A stretch of 64,000 nt of DNA from an uncultured Bacteroidota bacterium. GTDB lineage: Bacteria; Bacteroidota; Bacteroidia; Flavobacteriales; Flavobacteriaceae. Shown here piece after piece: positions 1 through 9,894 of the stretch. The position numbers were made by a program, and so were the translations under genes. Positions within the stretch are counted from its first letter, which is position 1. Each line of letters opens with the position of its first letter. The notes under the pieces are model-generated. The model did not search any database, had not been told where the DNA came from, and was given only the letters and a program-made list of their open reading frames with translations. Location of the stretch: contig CACHVZ010000005.1 of the NCBI GenBank assembly GCA_902583445.1, forward strand, positions 30,311 to 94,310, read 5' to 3'.

Positions 1-63
1 GAATCAGAATAATACTGATCTTTATTTATCAATTTAATTGTCAATTGACAAAATTGATGTTAG

Positions 64-1068
64 ATGAAAACTAACAAATCAAATATTAAAGCTGCAATTA
101 CTGCAGTCGGAGGGTATGTTCCCAAAGACTTTATTTCAAATAATGATTTAGAAAAGCTTGTTGATACCAACGATGATTGGATTACAGCAAGAACAGGCAT
201 AAAAAAAAGAAGAATTCTTAAAGAGAAAGGTAAAGGAACCTCATTTTTGGCTATTAATGCTGCAAAGGATCTTTTAGCAAAGAAAAAAATAGACCCTGAA
301 ACTATAGACTTAGTAATTGTTTCCACTATAACACCTGATTTTCATGTTGCATCAACTGCTCCTACTGTTGCTTCAGCAATTAATGCAAAGAACGCCTATG
401 CCTATGACTTAAGTGCTGCATGTTCAGGATTTCTATACGGTATGTCTACAGCTACTAGTTTCATTGAATCAGGAAGATATAAAAAGGTTCTTATAATCGG
501 TGCAGATATGATGTCTTCAATTGTGGATTATACAGATAGGTCAACGAGTATTCTTTTTGGAGATGGAGCAGGGGCTGTATTAGTTGAGCCCAGTATTAAT
601 GGATATGGTTGGGAAGATGAGTATCTAAGATCAGATGGTATTGGTGCAGAGTGGCTAAATATTAAATCTGGAGGGTCTCTTCATCCTATATCAAGTGAGA
701 CAATTGAAAATAAATGGCATTATATAGCTCAGGATGGAAAAACAGTTTTTAAATCAGCTGTATCAGAGATGGCACACGCTACAGAGCAAATTATTCTGAG
801 AAATAAACTTAAATCTGAGGAAATAAAATACTTAATCCCACATCAAGCAAATAAAAGAATTATTGATGCTACCGCAGAAAAGATTAATTTAGATAAAAAT
901 AAGGTTCTTATGAACATTGAGAATTATGGAAATACTACTGCTGCTACAATACCCTTATTAATGTATGATTATGAAAAAAACTTCAGTAAAGGTGACAAAC
1001 TAATTCTGGCTGCCTATGGTGCTGGTTTAACATGGGGTGCAGCTTATTTAACATGGGCATATAACTAA
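64..1068 (+). CDS. fabH: 3-oxoacyl-ACP synthase III (FabH)
   Basis: Condenses acetyl-CoA (or a branched acyl-CoA) with malonyl-ACP to start type II fatty acid synthesis in the cytosol. The 334-residue length is normal. The thiolase-fold triad is visible: Cys120 in DLSAACSGF, His260 in IPHQANKR and Asn290 in ENYGNTTAA. The ATG at 64 starts directly at a typical N-terminus. It is followed 10 bases later by accB and then accC, so the three genes probably form one operon supplying and using malonyl-CoA. In related genomes rpmF and plsX precede fabH, but only 63 bases of upstream sequence are in the window. Nothing unusual was seen. Confidence 0.97.
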   Translation: MKTNKSNIKAAITAVGGYVPKDFISNNDLEKLVDTNDDWITARTGIKKRRILKEKGKGTSFLAINAAKDLLAKKKIDPETIDLVIVSTITPDFHVASTAPTVASAINAKNAYAYDLSAACSGFLYGMSTATSFIESGRYKKVLIIGADMMSSIVDYTDRSTSILFGDGAGAVLVEPSINGYGWEDEYLRSDGIGAEWLNIKSGGSLHPISSETIENKWHYIAQDGKTVFKSAVSEMAHATEQIILRNKLKSEEIKYLIPHQANKRIIDATAEKINLDKNKVLMNIENYGNTTAATIPLLMYDYEKNFSKGDKLILAAYGAGLTWGAAYLTWAYN

Positions 1069-1078
1069 ATTTAATTAA

Positions 1079-1561
1079 ATGGATATAAAAGAAATACAAA
1101 ATTTAATCAAGTTCGTTCAAAAGTCTGGAGTAGAAGAAGTGAAGATTGAAAGGGATGACTTTAAGATTACTATAAAAACTAAGTCTGTTTCACCACAACA
1201 TTTAATTGTTGAGGATGTTCCTACGCCAATTTCAATTCCTTCTAGTCAACCAGTTACTCAAGCTGTTCAAGAAGTTAATACACAAGAAACATCTGAAGCA
1301 GCAAATCTGGAAAATGACAATCAAATTATAGTTAAATCACCGATTATAGGAACTTTTTATAGGAAACCATCTCCTGATAAGCCATCATTTGTTGAAGTTG
1401 GTCAAAGTATTGTAAAAGGAGACGTTTTATGTGTAATAGAAGCAATGAAATTATTCAACGAAATTGAATCAGACTTCTCCGGTAAAATTGTTAAAATTTT
1501 AGTTGATGATCAAAGCCCTGTTGAATTTGATCAACCTTTATTCATTATTGATCCTTCCTAG
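1079..1561 (+). CDS. accB: Biotin carboxyl carrier protein of acetyl-CoA carboxylase
   Basis: Carries the biotin that shuttles CO2 between biotin carboxylase and carboxyltransferase in malonyl-CoA formation. The biotinyl domain fills the C-terminal half (about residues 83-160), with the biotin attachment site EAMKLFNE and target Lys124. The N-terminal part (1-40) is the usual AccB helix region, and residues 45-80 form a Pro/Gln/Thr-rich linker. Length 160 aa is typical. It sits 10 bases after fabH and 2 bases before accC, consistent with co-translation. No anomaly. Confidence 0.96.
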   Translation: MDIKEIQNLIKFVQKSGVEEVKIERDDFKITIKTKSVSPQHLIVEDVPTPISIPSSQPVTQAVQEVNTQETSEAANLENDNQIIVKSPIIGTFYRKPSPDKPSFVEVGQSIVKGDVLCVIEAMKLFNEIESDFSGKIVKILVDDQSPVEFDQPLFIIDPS

Positions 1562-1563
1562 AG

Positions 1564-2898
1564 ATGTTTGATAAAATTTTAATTGCCAATAGAGGAGAGA
1601 TTGCTATGCGTGTTATTAGGACGTGTAAAGAGATGGGTATTAAAACCGTTGCAGTTTACTCAAAAGCAGATGAAGAAAGTCTTCACGTTAGATTTGCAGA
1701 TGAAGCAGTCTGTATCGGGCCAAGTGCAAGCTCAGACTCCTATTTAAAAACAGCAAATATTATTGCTGCTGCAGAAATTACAAATGCTGATGCTATTCAC
1801 CCTGGATATGGATTTTTATCAGAAAACAGTAAGTTTTCAAAAATTTGTGAAGAGCATAAAATTAAATTTATTGGTGCTTCTCCAGAAATGATCAATAAAA
1901 TGGGGGATAAATCTTCAGCAAAAGAAACTATGAAAGTTGCAGGAGTACCTACAATTCCTGGATCTGAGGGTCTGGTTCCTACTCTTGAAGATGCTCAAAA
2001 TATTGCTCTTGAAATAGGTTACCCCGTGATGTTAAAAGCTACTGCTGGAGGAGGAGGTAAGGGTATGAGAATAGCAAATGATGCCAAAGAACTTTCTTCG
2101 GCATGGGAGCTTGCACGCCAGGAATCAAAATTGGCTTTTGATAATGATGACATGTATTTAGAAAAATTCATAGAAAATCCTAGGCATATTGAATTTCAAA
2201 TCATTGGAGACTCTTATGGTAAAGCATGTCATTTATCAGAAAGAGATTGTTCAATCCAAAGAAGACATCAAAAATTAATTGAAGAAACACCCTCGCCTTT
2301 TATGACAAAGCCATTAAGAAAAGCAATGGGTGAGGCCGCAGTAAAAGCTGCTGAATCAATAAAGTATGAGGGTGCAGGTACTATTGAATTTTTAGTTGAT
2401 AAGCATAAAAATTTTTATTTTATGGAAATGAACACTAGGATACAAGTTGAACACCCGATAACTGAACAAGTAATTGATTATGATTTAATAAGAGAACAGA
2501 TCTTAGTTGCTGCAGGTGAACCTATATCCGGTAAAAATTATTTTCCAAAGCTTTGTTCAATTGAGTGTAGGATAAATGCAGAAGACCCTAATAAAGATTT
2601 TATGCCAAACCCAGGAAAAATCTTAACTCTACATTTCCCTGGAGGTCATGGCGTAAGAATTGACACACATGTATATAGTGGCTACTTAATTCCACCTTTT
2701 TATGATTCAATGATAGCAAAACTTATAACTACAGCCCAAACTAGAGAAGAGGCAATAAATAAAATGAAAAGAGCGTTAGATGAATTTGTAATTGAGGGTG
2801 TAGAAACAACAATACCCTTCCATCAAAAGATGATGGAACATCCAGACTTCATCTCAGGAAATTATACTACTAAATTTATGGAGTCTTTTGAAATGTAA
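1564..2898 (+). CDS. accC: Acetyl-CoA carboxylase, biotin carboxylase subunit
   Basis: ATP-dependent carboxylation of AccB-bound biotin. The protein has 444 residues, the standard length of free-standing AccC. It begins with the classic [16 protein letters not shown]. The ATP-grasp glycine-rich loop [12 protein letters not shown] is near residues 157-168, and the catalytic stretch [13 protein letters not shown] is near residues 287-299. It follows accB with a 2-base gap. Its stop lies 1 base from the stop of convergent asd, and a hairpin spans both ends. No missing catalytic residues were noticed. Confidence 0.97.
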   Translation: MFDKILIANRGEIAMRVIRTCKEMGIKTVAVYSKADEESLHVRFADEAVCIGPSASSDSYLKTANIIAAAEITNADAIHPGYGFLSENSKFSKICEEHKIKFIGASPEMINKMGDKSSAKETMKVAGVPTIPGSEGLVPTLEDAQNIALEIGYPVMLKATAGGGGKGMRIANDAKELSSAWELARQESKLAFDNDDMYLEKFIENPRHIEFQIIGDSYGKACHLSERDCSIQRRHQKLIEETPSPFMTKPLRKAMGEAAVKAAESIKYEGAGTIEFLVDKHKNFYFMEMNTRIQVEHPITEQVIDYDLIREQILVAAGEPISGKNYFPKLCSIECRINAEDPNKDFMPNPGKILTLHFPGGHGVRIDTHVYSGYLIPPFYDSMIAKLITTAQTREEAINKMKRALDEFVIEGVETTIPFHQKMMEHPDFISGNYTTKFMESFEM

Positions 2899-2917
2899 GC
2901 TATATAAGCTTCATTTC
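2890..2917. terminator. Hairpin spanning the convergent accC/asd ends
   Basis: An inverted repeat covers both stop codons: GAAATG (2890-2895) pairs with CATTTC (2912-2917) and AAGC pairs with GCTT inside, leaving one bulged T and a 7-base AT loop. No long T-run follows on either strand, so it is a weak candidate for a bidirectional terminator. Part of the repeat is also accC and asd coding sequence. Confidence 0.35.
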
Positions 2918-3889
2918 AATTAATTTCTCAGCTATTTGAATTGTATTTGTAGCAGCCCCTTTTCTAAGGTTATCTGCAACGACCCAGATATTTAAGCCGC
3001 TTTCAATACTAAAGTCTCTTCTAATTCTACCAACAAAAACCTCGTCTTTATTTGCAGAGTTTATTGGCATGGGATATTTATTGTTTGCAGGATCATCCTC
3101 TACGACAAGACCAGGAGACTTTTTTAAAATTTCAAATATTTGATCCAATTCAAATTGATTTTCGAATTCAATATTTACAGATTCACCATGACAAATTTCA
3201 ATAGGAACTCTAACAGCAGTTGAAGTAATTTGAATTGAATGATCATTTAAAATTTTTCTAGTCTCATTTATCAATTTGTTTTCTTCTTTTGTATAACCAC
3301 CTTCCTCAAAAACATCACAATGAGGAAGAAGATTTTGATCAATTTTATAAGGATATATCATTTCAGGGTCTGAATCTCTTCTTTCTCCATTTAGCTGATC
3401 AATAGCATTTTTTCCTGTTCCAGATACTGATTGATATGTGGATATAACTAACCTTCTGATTTTATATACTTTATGTAAAGGAGCTAAAACTACCATTAAC
3501 TGCATTGTTGAACAATTTGGATTAGCAATAATGTAATCATCCTTTGTTAAAACTTCAGAATTTACTTCACTTACAACTAATTTTTTAGATGAATCCATCC
3601 TCCAGGCAGAAGAATTATCAATAACTCTTGTTCCAACCTCAGCAAATTTTGGAGCCCATTCTAAAGATGTTGATCCCCCCGCAGAAAATAATGCAATATC
3701 TGGTTTCATTTTTACAGCATCTTCAATGGAAACTATATCATAGTGTTCATTGTTAAAGAGAATTTTATTGCCTATTGACTTTTCAGAGGCGACAGGGATT
3801 AAATTACTTACTGGGAAATTTCTGCTTTCAAGAAGACTAAGCATAACATTTCCAACAACCCCAGTTGATCCTATTATAGCTACTTTCAT
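2900..3889 (-). CDS. asd: Aspartate-semialdehyde dehydrogenase
   Basis: Reduces aspartyl phosphate to aspartate semialdehyde, the branch point for lysine/diaminopimelate, threonine and methionine. The 329 residues are typical. The N-terminal NADP-binding motif IGSTGVVG is at residues 6-13, the catalytic cysteine is Cys126 in NPNCSTMQ, and the substrate-binding His lies in VPIEICHGES. Its ATG overlaps the tdk stop codon as ATGA, so the two genes are translationally coupled on the minus strand. Nothing unusual apart from sharing a transcript with tdk. Confidence 0.96.
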   Translation of the reverse strand: MKVAIIGSTGVVGNVMLSLLESRNFPVSNLIPVASEKSIGNKILFNNEHYDIVSIEDAVKMKPDIALFSAGGSTSLEWAPKFAEVGTRVIDNSSAWRMDSSKKLVVSEVNSEVLTKDDYIIANPNCSTMQLMVVLAPLHKVYKIRRLVISTYQSVSGTGKNAIDQLNGERRDSDPEMIYPYKIDQNLLPHCDVFEEGGYTKEENKLINETRKILNDHSIQITSTAVRVPIEICHGESVNIEFENQFELDQIFEILKKSPGLVVEDDPANNKYPMPINSANKDEVFVGRIRRDFSIESGLNIWVVADNLRKGAATNTIQIAEKLIEMKLI

Positions 3890-4473
3890 TTTGATTTATT
3901 TTTTTTCATTTTTTTAAAAAAAACCGCCCTACTTAGAGGTTCATATTTATCTTTCTCACCTATTACAACAATATCTTTTTTTTTATTTTTTCTATAGCTA
4001 TAGTTAGCAACATTCCCAGATTTTTTACATACCGCATGAACTTTAGTAACATACTCTGAAATGGCCATCAGATTTGGCACTGGCCCAAATGGATTTCCTA
4101 AATAATCCATATCTAATCCCGCAATAATTACCCTTATTCCATTATTTGCAATTTGGTTACAAACATCAACTATTTCATTATTAAAAAACTGAGCTTCATC
4201 AATAGCTACTACATCACAATTTTCTATATTATTTAGAATCTCTGATGACGATTTTACCTCAATTGACTCAAGTTTGTTGTCGTCATGTGATTCAATATAG
4301 TTTTTACTTCTTGAATCAACAATAGGTTTAAAAATCTTAACTTTTTGATTAGCTATTTTAGCTCTTTTTACTCTCCTTATTAATTCTTCAGTTTTACCAG
4401 AAAACATTGATCCACATATTACCTCAATCCATCCAAATTGTTCATTATTGTATGCAGGGTTTTCTAAAAACAT
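3886..4473 (-). CDS. tdk: Thymidine kinase
   Basis: Phosphorylates thymidine to dTMP for salvage. The P-loop is GSMFSGKT, followed by ELIRR; the Walker B-like stretch is VVAIDEAQFF, and the nucleoside-binding lasso region AGLDMDYLGNPFGP is present. The start is placed at ATG 4473 (protein begins MFLENPAY, 195 aa). The frame stays open to 4599, but that extension has no family resemblance and would run past a -7-like box at 4500-4507. The C-terminal zinc-binding site keeps only one cysteine (AVCKKSGN), as I recall for Bacteroidota homologues. It overlaps asd by 4 bases. Confidence 0.94.
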   Translation of the reverse strand: MFLENPAYNNEQFGWIEVICGSMFSGKTEELIRRVKRAKIANQKVKIFKPIVDSRSKNYIESHDDNKLESIEVKSSSEILNNIENCDVVAIDEAQFFNNEIVDVCNQIANNGIRVIIAGLDMDYLGNPFGPVPNLMAISEYVTKVHAVCKKSGNVANYSYRKNKKKDIVVIGEKDKYEPLSRAVFFKKMKKNKSK

Positions 4474-4499
4474 TTTGTAATTTAAATTAAAAAATAAGG

Positions 4500-4507
4500 C
4501 AAATTTA
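4500..4507 (-). promoter_or_regulatory. Bacteroidota -7 box upstream of tdk-asd
   Basis: Read on the minus strand the sequence is TAAATTTG, matching TANNTTTG. It lies 27 bases upstream of the chosen tdk ATG, giving a short leader. No clear TTTG -33 element was found at the expected spacing. Confidence 0.4.
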
Positions 4508-4540
4508 TCAAAAAGTAATTCATTATTATAATTTATAGAA

Positions 4541-4858
4541 GTGTTTAAAAAGATAGAAAATAAAATAAAAGAGATTGCAGGAAAAATTAACAAATCCAAT
4601 ACATCAAATCAAGATGAGATTTATAATAATGCAAAAAAAATATATGAGCTTGCTGTCATATATAAATTCTTATCAAAAAATAAACAAAATACTGACTGGG
4701 TATTGTACTCTGAGAAATTGAAGGAGACATTAAGACAGCTTGATTTATCTTCAGAAAAAAATCAAGAATTACCCTATAATGAAAGTGAAATAATTCCACT
4801 AATTGATTCTATCAAAGACTTAGTTACTGAGATACCAGAAACTGACGATGACAAATGA
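4541..4858 (+). CDS. Unrecognised small hydrophilic protein with GTG start
   Basis: A 105-residue lysine- and glutamate-rich protein, helical by composition, with no signal peptide or membrane segment and an acidic C-terminus (ETDDDK). I do not recognise a family. The GTG at 4541 is the only plausible start, because the reading has no internal methionine. It overlaps the rsmI start by 11 bases and is divergent from tdk, so it probably heads the rsmI-recJ transcription unit. The tight coupling with rsmI and the full open frame support a real gene. Confidence 0.6.
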   Translation: MFKKIENKIKEIAGKINKSNTSNQDEIYNNAKKIYELAVIYKFLSKNKQNTDWVLYSEKLKETLRQLDLSSEKNQELPYNESEIIPLIDSIKDLVTEIPETDDDK

Positions 4859-5525
4859 TCCTCAATTATATATCGTGCCAACCCCTATTGGCAATATGGA
4901 AGATATTACCTTAAGGGCTATAGAAACACTTAAAAATTCAGATATTATTTTGGCCGAGGATACAAGGCATGCAAAAAAATTACTAAAGAACTATAACGTT
5001 TTAACCAAGGTTAATAGTTACCATCTGAATAATGAGCATAAAAGAGTTGATGAATACATTCAAATGATAATCAATGGAAGTAAAGTCTCCTTAATAACAG
5101 ACGCTGGAACTCCTTGTATATCTGATCCAGGATTTTTACTAATTCGTGAAGCAATTAAACATAATATATTAATTACTTGCTTGCCTGGTCCTACAGCTTT
5201 TATACCCGCACTTGTTATGAGTGGACTACCCAGTGATAGTTTTATTTTTGAAGGGTTTTTACCAAAAAAAAAGGGGAGAAAGTCTAAACTAAATGAAATC
5301 TCTAAAAATACTAAAACTACAATCCTATATGAATCCCCTTTCAGAATAATTAAAACCCTCTCTGACATGAAATACACTATTGGTTCAGACAGAAAAATTG
5401 CTGTAGTTAGGGAAATATCTAAAATCTATGAAGAGGTATTTAGAGGCACAATTGATGAAGCAATTCTAGAATATAATGAAAGAACAATAAAAGGTGAGTT
5501 TGTAATCTGTATTGATAAAGCTTAA
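4848..5525 (+). CDS. rsmI: 16S rRNA 2'-O-ribose C1402 methyltransferase RsmI
   Basis: Methylates the ribose of C1402 in the 30S decoding centre using S-adenosylmethionine. This is a tetrapyrrole-methylase fold protein with family motifs VPTPIGN near the N-terminus, AEDTRHAKKLL, the SAM-binding TDAGTPCISDPG, and GPTAFIPALVMSGLP. At 225 aa it is at the short end for the family (often 220-290) and lacks the C-terminal extension of the E. coli enzyme. The start overlaps the upstream small gene by 11 bases, and its stop overlaps the recJ start (TAATG). Confidence 0.95.
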   Translation: MTNDPQLYIVPTPIGNMEDITLRAIETLKNSDIILAEDTRHAKKLLKNYNVLTKVNSYHLNNEHKRVDEYIQMIINGSKVSLITDAGTPCISDPGFLLIREAIKHNILITCLPGPTAFIPALVMSGLPSDSFIFEGFLPKKKGRKSKLNEISKNTKTTILYESPFRIIKTLSDMKYTIGSDRKIAVVREISKIYEEVFRGTIDEAILEYNERTIKGEFVICIDKA

Positions 5526-7195
5526 TGAAGAATTGGATTAAAATTGATCAACCCAATATTGATGAGGTAAATTCTCTTCAAATGGACTTAAAAATTCCTC
5601 ACTTTATTTGTTCACTTTTACTTCAACGTGGTGTTAATTCTTTAGATAAAGCAAAATTTTTTTTTAGACCCGAATTAGATTCTCTTCATGACCCATATCT
5701 AATGAAGGATATGGAAAAAGCTATAGTTAGGATTAATAATGCTTCAAGTGAAAAAATTATGATTTTAGGAGATTATGATGTTGATGGAACTACTTCAACA
5801 TCTTTGCTGTTTACCTATTTTAGTCACAGGAATTATGACCTATTATATTACATACCAGACAGATATAAAGAAGGATATGGGGTATCGTTAGAATCAATTG
5901 ATTACGCTAAAGACAATAATATCACATTAATAATCACTGTAGATTGTGGAATAAAAGCAGTAAATCAAGTTGAATATGCCAATTCAAATGGAATTGATAT
6001 TATTATTTGTGATCATCATTTACCTGATACTAAAGTTCCTGAAGCTTACGCGGTTTTAAACCCTAAACAATCAGACTGTACCTATCCTTTTAAAGATCTT
6101 TGTGGTTGTGGAATAGCTTATAAATTAATAACAGCACACAATCTAAAATCAGAAAATAAATTAAATATTCGCAGTCTTCTAGACTTTGTTGCATTAGCAA
6201 CTGTTTCTGATATGATGCCTTTAATTGATGAAAACAGAGTTATGGTATTCCACGGATTAAAAGAAATTAATAATAACCCTAGACTAGGAATTAGAAACTT
6301 TTTGAAATCAAATAATAATAAAGTAGATGAATCAAAGATATCGTTTAACATTGGGCCAAGAATAAATGCTGCAGGAAGAATGAAAAATGGAAAAATTATT
6401 GTGGACCTTCTAGTTGAGGAAGACCCTAACAAGGCTATGTCTTTATCAAACGAAGTAGAATTCCTAAATTCAAAACGAAGGGCTACAGAAAAAGATGTAT
6501 TTGAAAATGTGGTTGAAAAAATTGACCATAGTAAGTACTCTAATATTATATATGGACAAAACTGGAGTACAGGCGTATTAGGAATTGTTGCATCAAGAAT
6601 AATTGAAAAATCTTATAAACCAACTATAATAATTACTGATTTTGACCAAGAGTTACTTACTGGATCTGTAAGATCTGTATCTGGATTTAATGTTTATGAT
6701 GCATTGGTTAAATGTGAAAATTATTTACATCAATTTGGGGGGCATAAATTTGCAGCGGGTGTAAAAATTGAAAAATCTAAACTAAATCTATTTTGTGAAC
6801 ATTTTGAAAAAACTGTTAAAGAAACCGTTGATGGAAATATGTTTGAAAGAAAGCATAAGTATGATCTTGAAGTTTCTTTCTCAGATCTTTCGATTGAAAA
6901 TGTAAAGATAATTTCCAGAATGTCTCCATTTGGCCTAGAAAATAGAAGACCAGTGTTTAGAACCAACAATTGTACTATCACCGAGGATTTAAAATTTATA
7001 GGTAAAGAATCACAAATTGTAAAGTCAAAGATTCAGGATTCATTATTAAATAAACTTCCATTTATATGTTTTGACAAGAAAGATGAGCTTGTTAATTTAA
7101 AATCAAAATTTGATATTCTTTATACAGTGGGGATAAATAAATATTCTGGTAGAGAAGAAATTGATATAATTCTAAAACAAATTTGTGTAAAATAA
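5525..7195 (+). CDS. recJ: Single-stranded-DNA-specific exonuclease RecJ
   Basis: 5'-3' exonuclease on single-stranded DNA in recombination, mismatch and base-excision repair. DHH-family metal motifs are visible: GDYDVDGTTS at residues 82-91 and CDHHLP at 162-167. The DHHA1 region follows in the second half, with GGHKFAAG near residue 403. Length 556 aa is normal for the core enzyme. It is coupled to rsmI by a TAATG overlap and is followed at once by a strong hairpin terminator. Confidence 0.96.
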   Translation: MKNWIKIDQPNIDEVNSLQMDLKIPHFICSLLLQRGVNSLDKAKFFFRPELDSLHDPYLMKDMEKAIVRINNASSEKIMILGDYDVDGTTSTSLLFTYFSHRNYDLLYYIPDRYKEGYGVSLESIDYAKDNNITLIITVDCGIKAVNQVEYANSNGIDIIICDHHLPDTKVPEAYAVLNPKQSDCTYPFKDLCGCGIAYKLITAHNLKSENKLNIRSLLDFVALATVSDMMPLIDENRVMVFHGLKEINNNPRLGIRNFLKSNNNKVDESKISFNIGPRINAAGRMKNGKIIVDLLVEEDPNKAMSLSNEVEFLNSKRRATEKDVFENVVEKIDHSKYSNIIYGQNWSTGVLGIVASRIIEKSYKPTIIITDFDQELLTGSVRSVSGFNVYDALVKCENYLHQFGGHKFAAGVKIEKSKLNLFCEHFEKTVKETVDGNMFERKHKYDLEVSFSDLSIENVKIISRMSPFGLENRRPVFRTNNCTITEDLKFIGKESQIVKSKIQDSLLNKLPFICFDKKDELVNLKSKFDILYTVGINKYSGREEIDIILKQICVK

Positions 7196-7221
7196 AAAAA
7201 CCTGCCGAAGCAGGTTTTTTT
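7194..7221. terminator. Bidirectional intrinsic terminator
   Basis: CCTGC (7201-7205), loop CGAA, GCAGG (7210-7214), flanked by A7 on the left and T7 on the right. The symmetric A- and T-tracts let it end recJ (plus) and the convergent TonB receptor (minus). Confidence 0.85.
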
Positions 7222-7238
7222 GTTAAATTTACTTTTGA

Positions 7239-9779
7239 CTAAAAATCAAAAGTAACACCTAAATTCCAGGATGTACCTCTACCAAAATTCACAATGTTTG
7301 TTGTATTAACTCCATTCCAAGTCCTTCCTCCATCTGCAAAGAAATTAGTACTAGAATCCGCGATGTATTCTTCATCGAATAAGTTATTTACATTAGCTCT
7401 TACTCGAGTATTCATTCCTAAAAACCTCGTTCTATATGTTGCACCAATATCAACAATTGAAAAACTTGGTAATTGAAGAGATCCTCTGTTATTAGCAGAA
7501 GAGAACTCACTATCTAATGGTCCAAAATTACCATATAGGTTATCAAACGACTGAAAATCTAGATCAACTGAAAAGTTATAGCTAAATCTATAATCTGCTC
7601 CTAAATATAGAATTGTTTGTGCATGATTTCCAATTTTCACACCGTCCATGTAAAGAGTAGCTGTTTGACCATTTGGCTGATTATTATCAGCATCAAATCC
7701 TTGACCAATAAAGTTTTTTGTATACTTATGATCACCTAAAGAAGCCATACCTCTAATTTTTAGTTGACTCGTTGGATACCATGTTAATTCTGCTTCAATA
7801 CCCTGATGAGTTTGTTCAACACCTTCATAGACAAACCTAACAGCGTCTTCACCAGAACCAGAAAATCTGCTAAGAACTCTATTACCCCAAACTGTTGAAT
7901 AAGCATTTAGGTTTAGTTTTACATTAGAGGATAGAAAACCATAACCTAATTCAAAAGAGGTTATCTCTTGTCCATCTTGATTTTCTGCTTGTTGGTAGTC
8001 ATAATCACCATTAATAAAAATGTCATCAACAAGCGGAGATTTTTTAATCTTACCTACGTTTGCATACACATTAGATTTTTCACTAATATTATAGTTAGCA
8101 CCAGCTTTCAAATAGTTTCCATTCTTTCTAACAACTTCACTTTTTGTTTCAGGTGGAGCTGTATAAAAATGCTCAAGCCACATTCTAGATGTAGTTGTTC
8201 CAGCTTGAAGAACAGCTGAAAAGTTTTCACTACCAACGTATTCAACAAGACCGTTTACTCCAGTCCAGTTGTTGTATCCAATATAATATCTTTGGGTTCC
8301 ATTTGGATCATCCATTCCAAGATTGTTAAATGGAGTAGATTCATATGCAGTTGTTACAACGTGCCCGACTCTATCAAAGTTTCCTGAGAAGACATAATCG
8401 TTTATTGTCGAAATGTAACCATCAAGACCTAGAAAGTCACTTATTCCTCTTCTATGATAAGCTTTATAAGATCTAAGATCAATCCCTAATTCATATCGAA
8501 AGTTTTCACTATCTAATTTTAGCTTGGAAATTCCACCAACCCAATTATGGGAGTTTGTACCAAATCTTCTAACTTTACTAGCAACAGCCCATCTACTAGG
8601 AGTTTCGCCATCTGTATCATTGTGATAACCTAGTTTCATTCCTGCAAAAGGACCTTCAGATGGTATATAAGCGTTATTAACGTTTTGCGATACTACAGCA
8701 TCCCAGTTAACTGTCATATCTGATCTTCTAAAGGCGTCTCCTCCATCAGCAAGGTGGTCTGTCATTGATCTTCTATATGAAGTAACATCATAATTTCTTC
8801 CTCTATCACCCGTTCCTCCACCTCTACCTGCAGATGCATAAAGCGATGTAGCAAGAGTTACATTACTTGAAATTTCCCAGTCCCAGTTTAATGTTGCTAA
8901 AGGCTTATTATAGTAGTTTCTCAAAAAAGAAAACTCTTCACCTTTATATTCACCGTAAACTTGGTTGTATTTTCTAAAATCATCTCCTTGAGTAGGACCG
9001 TGATCGAGATAGTCTTCTAGCCATGGAGTATAATAAGCCTGATGATGCCATTGTCCAGCCCCAATAACTGAAAGGTTAAACTCATGATCTCCTCCTCTTG
9101 GAGTATATCCAACGGAGAAAGCATAGGTTAAACCTGCTCCTGCTGTTCCATTTCTCCATCCATCACCTTCCCAAAGGCTAAGTAAATAACTCGATGACCA
9201 ACCAAGATCATTCACTCCAGTATTATGTGAAACGCTAATTTTTTGATAACCATCATTACCTTGTAATAGTTTAACAGAAGAACCTGGCTCTAATTCAGCT
9301 GCTCTAGTATTAACTGAGATAGTACCACCTGCAGATGGAGTAGCTAATGAAGTTGACCCAAGACCTCTTTGAATTTGAATACTTGAGGTAAGATCAGATA
9401 AACCAGCCCAGTTAGACCAGTATACCCAACCATTTTCCATATCGTTAACAGGTTGACCATTAATTACAACTGCAACATTAGTCATTCCAAAGCCTCTAAG
9501 TCGAAGAGCACCGTCTCCATATCCACCTCCACTTGTAGGAGAAGTATAAACACCAGGAGTTCTTTTAAGAAATTCAGGTATTTCAAGATTCCCACCCTTT
9601 ATTTCTATCTCTGCACCTGTAACAGTACTAAATGCAATTGGAGTTTCACGCTCCTTTGCAACATCAATTACTTTCGATGAAACTGTAACCTCTGCAAGAG
9701 CAATAGAATCTAGGGCAGGCTCTTGAGAATGTAGGTTAGCTGAGAAAATAATTATAAATGATAAGATTAATTTTTTCAT
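7239..9779 (-). CDS. TonB-dependent outer-membrane receptor (substrate unknown)
   Basis: Energised import across the outer membrane. The 846-residue protein has a Sec signal peptide (MKKLILSFIIIFSANLHS). The plug domain follows directly, with no N-terminal carboxypeptidase-like extension: EVTVSSK is near residue 30, LKRTPGVYTSP near 65-75, and LRLRGFG near 90. The 22-strand barrel ends in the aromatic VTFDF. It is a single-gene unit between pgi and recJ with no SusD partner, so it is not a SusC-type glycan importer. The ligand cannot be read from sequence. Confidence 0.9.
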   Translation of the reverse strand: MKKLILSFIIIFSANLHSQEPALDSIALAEVTVSSKVIDVAKERETPIAFSTVTGAEIEIKGGNLEIPEFLKRTPGVYTSPTSGGGYGDGALRLRGFGMTNVAVVINGQPVNDMENGWVYWSNWAGLSDLTSSIQIQRGLGSTSLATPSAGGTISVNTRAAELEPGSSVKLLQGNDGYQKISVSHNTGVNDLGWSSSYLLSLWEGDGWRNGTAGAGLTYAFSVGYTPRGGDHEFNLSVIGAGQWHHQAYYTPWLEDYLDHGPTQGDDFRKYNQVYGEYKGEEFSFLRNYYNKPLATLNWDWEISSNVTLATSLYASAGRGGGTGDRGRNYDVTSYRRSMTDHLADGGDAFRRSDMTVNWDAVVSQNVNNAYIPSEGPFAGMKLGYHNDTDGETPSRWAVASKVRRFGTNSHNWVGGISKLKLDSENFRYELGIDLRSYKAYHRRGISDFLGLDGYISTINDYVFSGNFDRVGHVVTTAYESTPFNNLGMDDPNGTQRYYIGYNNWTGVNGLVEYVGSENFSAVLQAGTTTSRMWLEHFYTAPPETKSEVVRKNGNYLKAGANYNISEKSNVYANVGKIKKSPLVDDIFINGDYDYQQAENQDGQEITSFELGYGFLSSNVKLNLNAYSTVWGNRVLSRFSGSGEDAVRFVYEGVEQTHQGIEAELTWYPTSQLKIRGMASLGDHKYTKNFIGQGFDADNNQPNGQTATLYMDGVKIGNHAQTILYLGADYRFSYNFSVDLDFQSFDNLYGNFGPLDSEFSSANNRGSLQLPSFSIVDIGATYRTRFLGMNTRVRANVNNLFDEEYIADSSTNFFADGGRTWNGVNTTNIVNFGRGTSWNLGVTFDF

Positions 9780-9810
9780 TTTAATAGAATTTTTTTGTTG
9801 TTTATTTTTT

Positions 9811-9818
9811 CAAAAATA
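9811..9818 (-). promoter_or_regulatory. -7 box candidate for the TonB receptor
   Basis: Minus-strand TATTTTTG fits TANNTTTG and lies 31 bases upstream of the receptor ATG. The -33 element is not evident. Confidence 0.3.
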
Positions 9819-9894
9819 TAACTATTAATTATTGGTTAGATAAACTAAATATTAACAGAACCTTAAACAATTATGATGTTAATAATAATAAAAT

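Noticed and set aside
5060..5377. 105-codon minus-strand frame opposite rsmI
   Set aside because: Antisense of a conserved methyltransferase.
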